The notes beneath the pieces are model-generated. The model was not told where the DNA came from, did no database searches, and worked only from the letters and a program-made list of their open reading frames with translations. A stretch of DNA of 64,000 nucleotides from Sinonovacula constricta (taxonomy: Eukaryota; Mollusca; Bivalvia; Cardiida; Solecurtidae): positions 24,089,415 to 24,153,414 of the forward strand of contig CM017558.1 of NCBI GenBank assembly GCA_007844125.1. Direction: 5' to 3'. The position numbers and the translations under genes were made by a program. Within the stretch, counting starts at the first letter, position 1; each line of letters begins with the position of its first letter. This document shows, one piece after another, positions 58,001-64,000 of the stretch.

Positions 58001-60837
58001 GTTTGTGCCGGTTTGAGTTTTAAAAAGTAAAACTATAAATTTGTATTACCGAATGGAGCCAGAATCTGTGGATTTAAGATTAAAACAAATCATTTGTGTT
58101 TATACTAAGGAAAACTTTCAAAGATTGATTTATAATTAGGTATTTCAGTGACATCACTTTTTAGCGTTTTCCTTTATAATTTAATTTCATAATATAAAGT
58201 TGTTTAATCAACATACTGTAAACCACCATTTTGGTAAATGAATTCGTCCTGAAAGTCCATATGCATTATCTACATAATCCCACACTGTAACTTATTAGGT
58301 TAGAGCCTATATATTTGACATTTCCCATTTTAAACTGATGCTATCATATTGACAAATTTCTTTTTTGTTGTTTTGTGTCCTCTTTTATAAATCCGCAGAT
58401 CTGCAACTCATATTTTCTGACTGAATTAGTCAAATTTTAATATTTGAACATTTCAATAGCAGTTAATTAATTAAAGAACAGATTAAAAAATAACAAGCAT
58501 CTTTACGGTAATAGGTGATATCTAAGCTAACAATTGATTTCATAAAACTATTCCCTCAATTTCACTTGTGAATAAGTCGTGATCAAAATTAGTATTTTCA
58601 ATTTGTCTCAGTTCTTGATTTTACAAATTTGCTATCAACTTAATGTAAGAAGAATCGATCCTGTAAAACCAAGACTGCTTCACGCCCACATGTGAACCGC
58701 GCGTTTGTACATTCTGTATGATGTATTTAATAAGATTTACACTTTTTCATTGTGTAATAAGCGTACATGTAAACATGCCTATATTACATATGAGTACTTT
58801 GTTTTAATATATTAAATATAATAAAGTGCTCCTCCTATTCTATGTTTCTGTATCTGAATTTACATTTTGAAAACACGTTGGTGTTGTTCCTCGGGGGTAT
58901 GTGGTACTTTGTGTTTATTATACAAAATTGCATGAATATCTGTTAAATGTTTGCTTATTATAGTATCATTAAAATGAACTAACGCACCTAGAAATGATTA
59001 CTATGTGTTACTAAACTCTAACTCCATTTCGCAGGGACACGACGTGTGTTGAATGATTTGTATAATCATAAAGAAACGTGTAAGAAATCCTGTATATCCT
59101 TTGTATTCACGAATTAGTTTTCATAATGTTTGCTTGAAAACAAAGGTTATTTCATTCCAATAAACGTCACGTGCATTTGCATTGCAAAACCAGAATAAAT
59201 TAGAGACGTATATATCTTAAAATGTTTATTATGACAAAAACAATTTTGAGAAAATAAAAAGAATGGGCTTTTAGCATTTTTTGCTAGAAATAAGTGTACT
59301 TGATTCAATCGATGCAATTTCATTTGTGTCCTTATGATGCATAGTGATGTTCAGAAACACTGCAAACAGTTTAAAACATAATGCTGCTGTTATATAAATT
59401 TCTCTGCTAGAAACATGTCTTGATACAGTTTACACTTACATATGTACCAAACCACTCATACAGGTCCTTTTGTGTGTTTTGATGTCTCGTCTCATTATCT
59501 TGTCATTTCTTTCTATGAATAATATCTTAACGTAATTCATCCATGGGTCATAAACCACCTCCTCTTTCGACCTAAGTAAACATATAACCAAACGGAATAG
59601 TTAAGACTTTCTTTGTCTTCTTTGTGTTTCTTTGCGTCTTTTACTTACGATTATCTTTCATCAGGTCGTCAGAATTTCTGTTATTGGTGACAAGAAGATG
59701 TACCACAATAAGTAGATTGCACAAAATTATTTACCTCCCTTACCTAGATTGTTTTGAATTACCGAAATATGTTGTTTGACACAATGCATTCCCAAGCATG
59801 CAAAGGTTTCAACGTCTCACCTGGCACAGCAGCTTACAAAATACTATTTAATTTCCGAGATTGTAGCACATCAACAAAATTAACACATGATCGAAATCAC
59901 CATCATCAAAATTACCCATCCAAAAGATGTCAGAGTTGACAGAATCCCAATCTAAAATGACAGGTCTAACGAAGTATCTCACGTGCAGTTTGCAAGGGGT
60001 AGCAAAACCTCCTCCATTAAGGCAAAACATTCTTTCGTTTACTTATTAAATCAGTAAGGGTTATCAGTGTTTAAAGAAGATTATTAAAATGTTAAAAAAT
60101 ATGACAAAAGTCACTGTTTATTAATACAGTAATCTTTACTTTATTGTATTTTGGATTAGGTAATTTATCATCAACTAACGCGATATCAACTAATAAGTCG
60201 ACTTGTAATTCAATTGAAGATTTTGTACATTTTAACTTCATTACATGCTGACATATTTTAAAGTTAGTGCAGAAACGCGGTGGATTTACTGTTGCTATTC
60301 ACCGCGAGTCCGCAGCGATTCTAAGCTGGAAGAGCAATAAAATGTTACCGAAACTAAGTGGGTCAAAACACCGCGAGTCGCCGTGGACAGAAATAACTTA
60401 TTAGTTGTTTGGGTCTAACATGGCTTTGTTTTGTTTTTGTTTCATTCAATACCCCTGACAGAAAACAATACATTAATCTCGTAGGGAATCCAAAGCTATT
60501 TTCTCAAATATACAGTGTGATATGACAGGATTCATTTCTAAAATAGGATATACGTTGAAATGTAATATTTGACAGAAAATTATTATATCTGTTGTTTGTT
60601 CTATTCTAAAGATGATTAAAAGTAATTGATAGTGCATTCTTAAGATAACTGCGACGTTTATTGTTACCGCTATTAATAACTATTTGGACAGTTTTATATA
60701 TTAAATGTGTAAATTCAGTGGTATAAGTTTTAGCTTAATTTAAGAAATACTTATGTATTCTTATTTACAAATCATTTCCAAGAGAAACTAGTTTTTTAAA
60801 TGGAATTTAAATACATATTTTAGATAGTTAGTCCCAT
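55067..60837. other. 3' UTR of gene 2 and intergenic, no gene seen
   Basis: AT-rich. The 3' UTR starts here. The first clear AATAAA I noted is at 56045-56050, nearly 1 kb after the stop, so the polyadenylation site is unsettled. Open frames are short and without motifs. Confidence 0.55.
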
Positions 60838-60957
<120 letters not shown>

Positions 60958-61489
60958 CATTACGCAAGTAAGCAAGGGAAATTGCTTATAAGTTAAAAAG
61001 TGTTGGTGTTCATATTCTCATTTTAAATATACTTTTTCAGACAAAGAGTGACATTAATATTGTAAGATATATATACCTTTGTTAATTACTGTGTTTTGCA
61101 ATTGCATGTAATAACTGTGGTTGGCTAAGAAGGTATTTAAAGAATCATGTTGTTTTATAGAAAATTAGAGATAATCTTGTATTACATGTAACTATTATGT
61201 GAAATTTACAAATATGCTATACCAATCAAGCGTTGGAAGTTTGTTGTAAATGACTATAGAAGTGAAACAATGTGTTCTGTAGAAAAGCATTTTAAAACAA
61301 AATCGTATATATCCTTTAACTCTAAAAATTACCTTATAATACAACACAATTATGTATTTTCTCTCAACATTTAAAGAGAAATTTGTAATTAATGTGTCAT
61401 TACGTTATGTAAAATAACAGGTTGCGTGACCTATATGACGAAGCAACGACATTTAACGCAATAATATCCTACCACAAACGACTGTAATT

Positions 61490-61660
61490 TGATTGCTTTG
61501 ATGATATACATATACAAGGAACCCTGGGTGAGATGGGCAAAAGAGCCGAATAAGGAGTCAGTTTATTGGAAAATTAATGTAAACATGTCAGGTAACCTAT
61601 AAACGCCCATTAGTTTGTTTACACCAGCGCAAACAAGGTTTAACATTATGTATTACTTAG
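61490..61660 (+). pseudogene. Isolated paralogous copy of gene 1 juxtamembrane exon (with intron flank)
   Basis: It aligns with about 870-1040 of gene 1: GAACCCT.GGTGAGATGGG, AAGGAGTC, and the intron phrase GGTAACCTATAAA.GC.CATT. The exon frame is still open (EPWVRWAKEPNKESVYW versus EEPSVRWEKKPTKESAYD), but no EGF/TM exon precedes it and no C-terminal exon follows it in the window. The second tyrosine-tail exon was not found. It is probably a relic; an exon of a further gene running past the window is possible. Confidence 0.65.
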
Positions 61661-62530
61661 GAAATATATTTTAAGTTTGCGTGAAGTAACGCCAAATTTA
61701 TCATAGTTTCGAGTTCAGATGCGTATTAATTTAATCACGAAGGCCGTAGACATGAGTTATAAAATTTATGCATCTGAAGGAGAAACCGTGATATATTGGG
61801 CGTTAGATGACGAAAAATTAAAGTCTTTTTCCATTCTAAACATTTTACAATAAATTTTGACTGAAAAGGGAAACAAATGCAAACTTCACTGTGAACTACA
61901 ATTTACGCAATGTTGTTAGGTTGTTTCCCTTGACTGTTCTAATTCAGCCCCACGAACATCCTGGTATTTTTTTAATACCAAAAACAGATGCTTATTTATT
62001 TATTTATTATATCGTAATGTAATACTTATGTTATCAGTAACACTCTGTATGTCAGATTTAATTACTCGTATGTCTTAGTCTTCTGACGATATTTTATTTG
62101 ATTCTTTGGTTTCTGTTGTTTTCTTTAAAACCGACATGATTGCAGTTTTGTAAGTCTTCAATAATCGACTTGAACTCTATCTATAGTACGAAACAATTAA
62201 AAAGCATGATACATTTTATGTCATAACCACTTTTTAGAAATAATCAAGCATAGCGTGTTCAATATTATTTTCCGAGTTTGAAATGTAATGACTTAGAGGA
62301 AAATTATTTTCCCTTAAGTGTGTATTTGCCTCCAAGTGGCGTTGTAAGTGCATCCGTTTTTCCTGCCTGACTGGAAAGTGGTCAGTTGATGTGGGTTTTT
62401 TTTTTCAATCAGCATTGAGAACTCGGCTCCATGTTTAACAAAGACGGTATCGACTGAACTGAAATTGAGAAGAAGAAAAAAACACAAGTTGAGGCAAATT
62501 TTGTTTTGAGCAACAACAAAAAACAACAAG

Positions 62531-63068
62531 GTGAATTCGTTAAGGAAAAATGTTAGTCTGCCGGTAGTTGCAAAGCAGGAACAGATAGACATTACATGGA
62601 GATTTGAAGGAAACAAGAAACAGTATTATTTCAATTATGCACTTCAAGAAGAAATAAAACAGTATATTTGGGCCATTTCCAATCACAAAGTGGACTACAC
62701 TAAAGAACTGTAGCCTGGCGCGTGTGGGAAGTTCGGTCAATTCCAGCGGACGTGCCACAACACTCGAGGTATTCAAGCAGCCGTTCAGTTCAGAAAGTAG
62801 TGCCAGAAACCAAAAGCATGGTACCGATTTTAAAGATAAGCTTTGCATGTATGATAATATGTTTTTCGTTGAAAACAGATTTGCAAATGAATATTTTGTT
62901 TATGAACAAGGTCAGAGAGATATTGTTATTGAGAATAGACTTAAAGAGCATATTCCATTTTCGAAAGACATTGGATCTAATCAATTTATCGATAAATTAT
63001 ATGGTGATTTCGTTAGTCAACTCAGATGTTTTAGAAAAAAAAGCTATTACCATCCACAAGGAGGTAAA
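62531..63068 (+). other. Open stretch of unknown nature (possible exon or repeat fragment)
   Basis: Two long plus-strand open frames lie end to end with a frame change near 62713: one reads QIDITWRFEGNKKQ, the other SSGRATTLEVFKQPF, then ENRFANEYFVYEQG and IENRLKEHIPF. A GC-rich patch at 62713-62785 stands out from the background. A possible donor GAG|GTAAAT lies at 63063. I recognise no family. It could be a single exon, a decayed transposon gene or chance. Confidence 0.25.
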
Positions 63069-63125
63069 TGTTTTATTTGTATCCAAGCATTGGTAAAAAC
63101 ACGTCTTATTCTTTATTTTACCTAA

Positions 63126-64000
63126 ATTAATGAGTATGTTTAGCAATCTGTAACATATGAATATTATGATATAAGCTTTGGTATGTCTTAAAAAGTTGGC
63201 TTCATAATACATTTTAATATCCATTCTTCCTATCATTATAATGATATGTTTTCTTAATACGAAAGGATCAGGACGAAGAGAATCATTACAAGTCTATGCA
63301 TTTTGTGTTGGTCGTTTCCCCGTGTCCCGTATTTTACAATAAGCTCACCAGACCACTGACATCAAAATGGATGGGCGAGGGTAAAAGAGTTCTAATGTTG
63401 CTTTTTTTTGGATGGCGGGTTTGTCACACATGATGATAATGGGCAGAGGCAACAGCTTGTAAATAAGTTTTGCTTCTCTCTGGCCTGATCCCTAAGTTGA
63501 ATAAGTGTGCTAGGGACCTAGTGCAAGACATGGAGTGGTAAGGTGTCATTTTGTATATGGTCATTCTTTAAATTAGAATTCATAAAAGAAGGATTAGCAT
63601 GAATACCAATACCTTGGACACATTTAAAGGCTTTAAAATTATTTCAGTACGAAAGGAAGCAAGTTTTGTTTGACAGATTTTTTATTTGAGTATCGATGAA
63701 GCGAGCGCGCGTTGTCTAGAGATGGTCGAGAACAATTAACATTTTCGAGACATTTTTGTGATTGCTAAAGAAGTATACAGTGATACATCAAATGTTTCTT
63801 ATGCCAGATATGATGGTATTAAGGTCTTTAGTTCATGTTCATTCAAGTCGTAGGGCTAATGGTTAACGAACAATAAATGAGCTAGCAGTATCTGTGTTCA
63901 AGGTTCCATGAAAAAAGATTTATAAGATGTGGGGACTAAAATGTTCCATTTTTCGGCGAAAAAAATATTCATTTAGAAGTAAACAGGCTTCGAGTCAGAT
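63126..64000. other. Intergenic, nothing recognised
   Basis: No convincing coding frame, repeat or RNA gene up to the window end. Confidence 0.5.

Overview
The window looks like nuclear DNA from a bivalve mollusc, probably a heterodont. It is AT-rich, with long introns, GT-AG splicing, many microsatellites, and copies of a dispersed repeat that I recognise, from memory only, as common in bivalve genomes (opening 'TTTAGCTCACCT...', inner monomers containing CTTCTTGTCAG and GATTGTTCAA, end 'CCCTCTTG'). The species is not determined. No RNA gene, CRISPR array or bacterial feature was seen.

Layout. (1) 1-1420 is the 3' end of a plus-strand gene for a single-pass membrane protein: end of a fucolectin-like (F5/8C/FTP) domain, one EGF-like domain, a transmembrane helix and a short tail with two tyrosine motifs. 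(2) 1421-9598 is intergenic, with microsatellites and one dispersed repeat. (3) 9599-55066 is one complete plus-strand gene that I assembled exon by exon: 35 coding exons, 4560 nt including the stop, 1519 residues. All splice phases agree and the total is a multiple of three. Order: signal peptide, FTP1, EGF, EGF, FTP2, EGF, 22-residue linker, EGF, EGF, EGF, EGF, FTP3, EGF, transmembrane helix, juxtamembrane segment, phosphatase domain D1 (catalytic motifs intact), phosphatase-like domain D2 (catalytic motifs lost), C-terminal tyrosine motif. (4) 55067-64000 is mostly intergenic, with a large palindromic AAT/TTA microsatellite, an isolated copy of the juxtamembrane exon of gene 1 (about 61490-61660), and one open stretch of unknown nature near 62.5-63.1 kb.

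How the genes relate. Both genes pair a lectin-fold plus EGF ectodomain with a related juxtamembrane segment (an RWEK motif followed by an A-Y motif). One ends in a tyrosine tail and the other in a tandem phosphatase. I infer a local family of paralogous receptors with opposite or complementary signalling outputs. A dead EGF exon inside the large gene and the isolated juxtamembrane exon at 61.5 kb show that the locus has been duplicating and losing modules. The ectodomain of the large gene itself consists of repeated FTP/EGF modules on symmetrical phase 1-1 exons.
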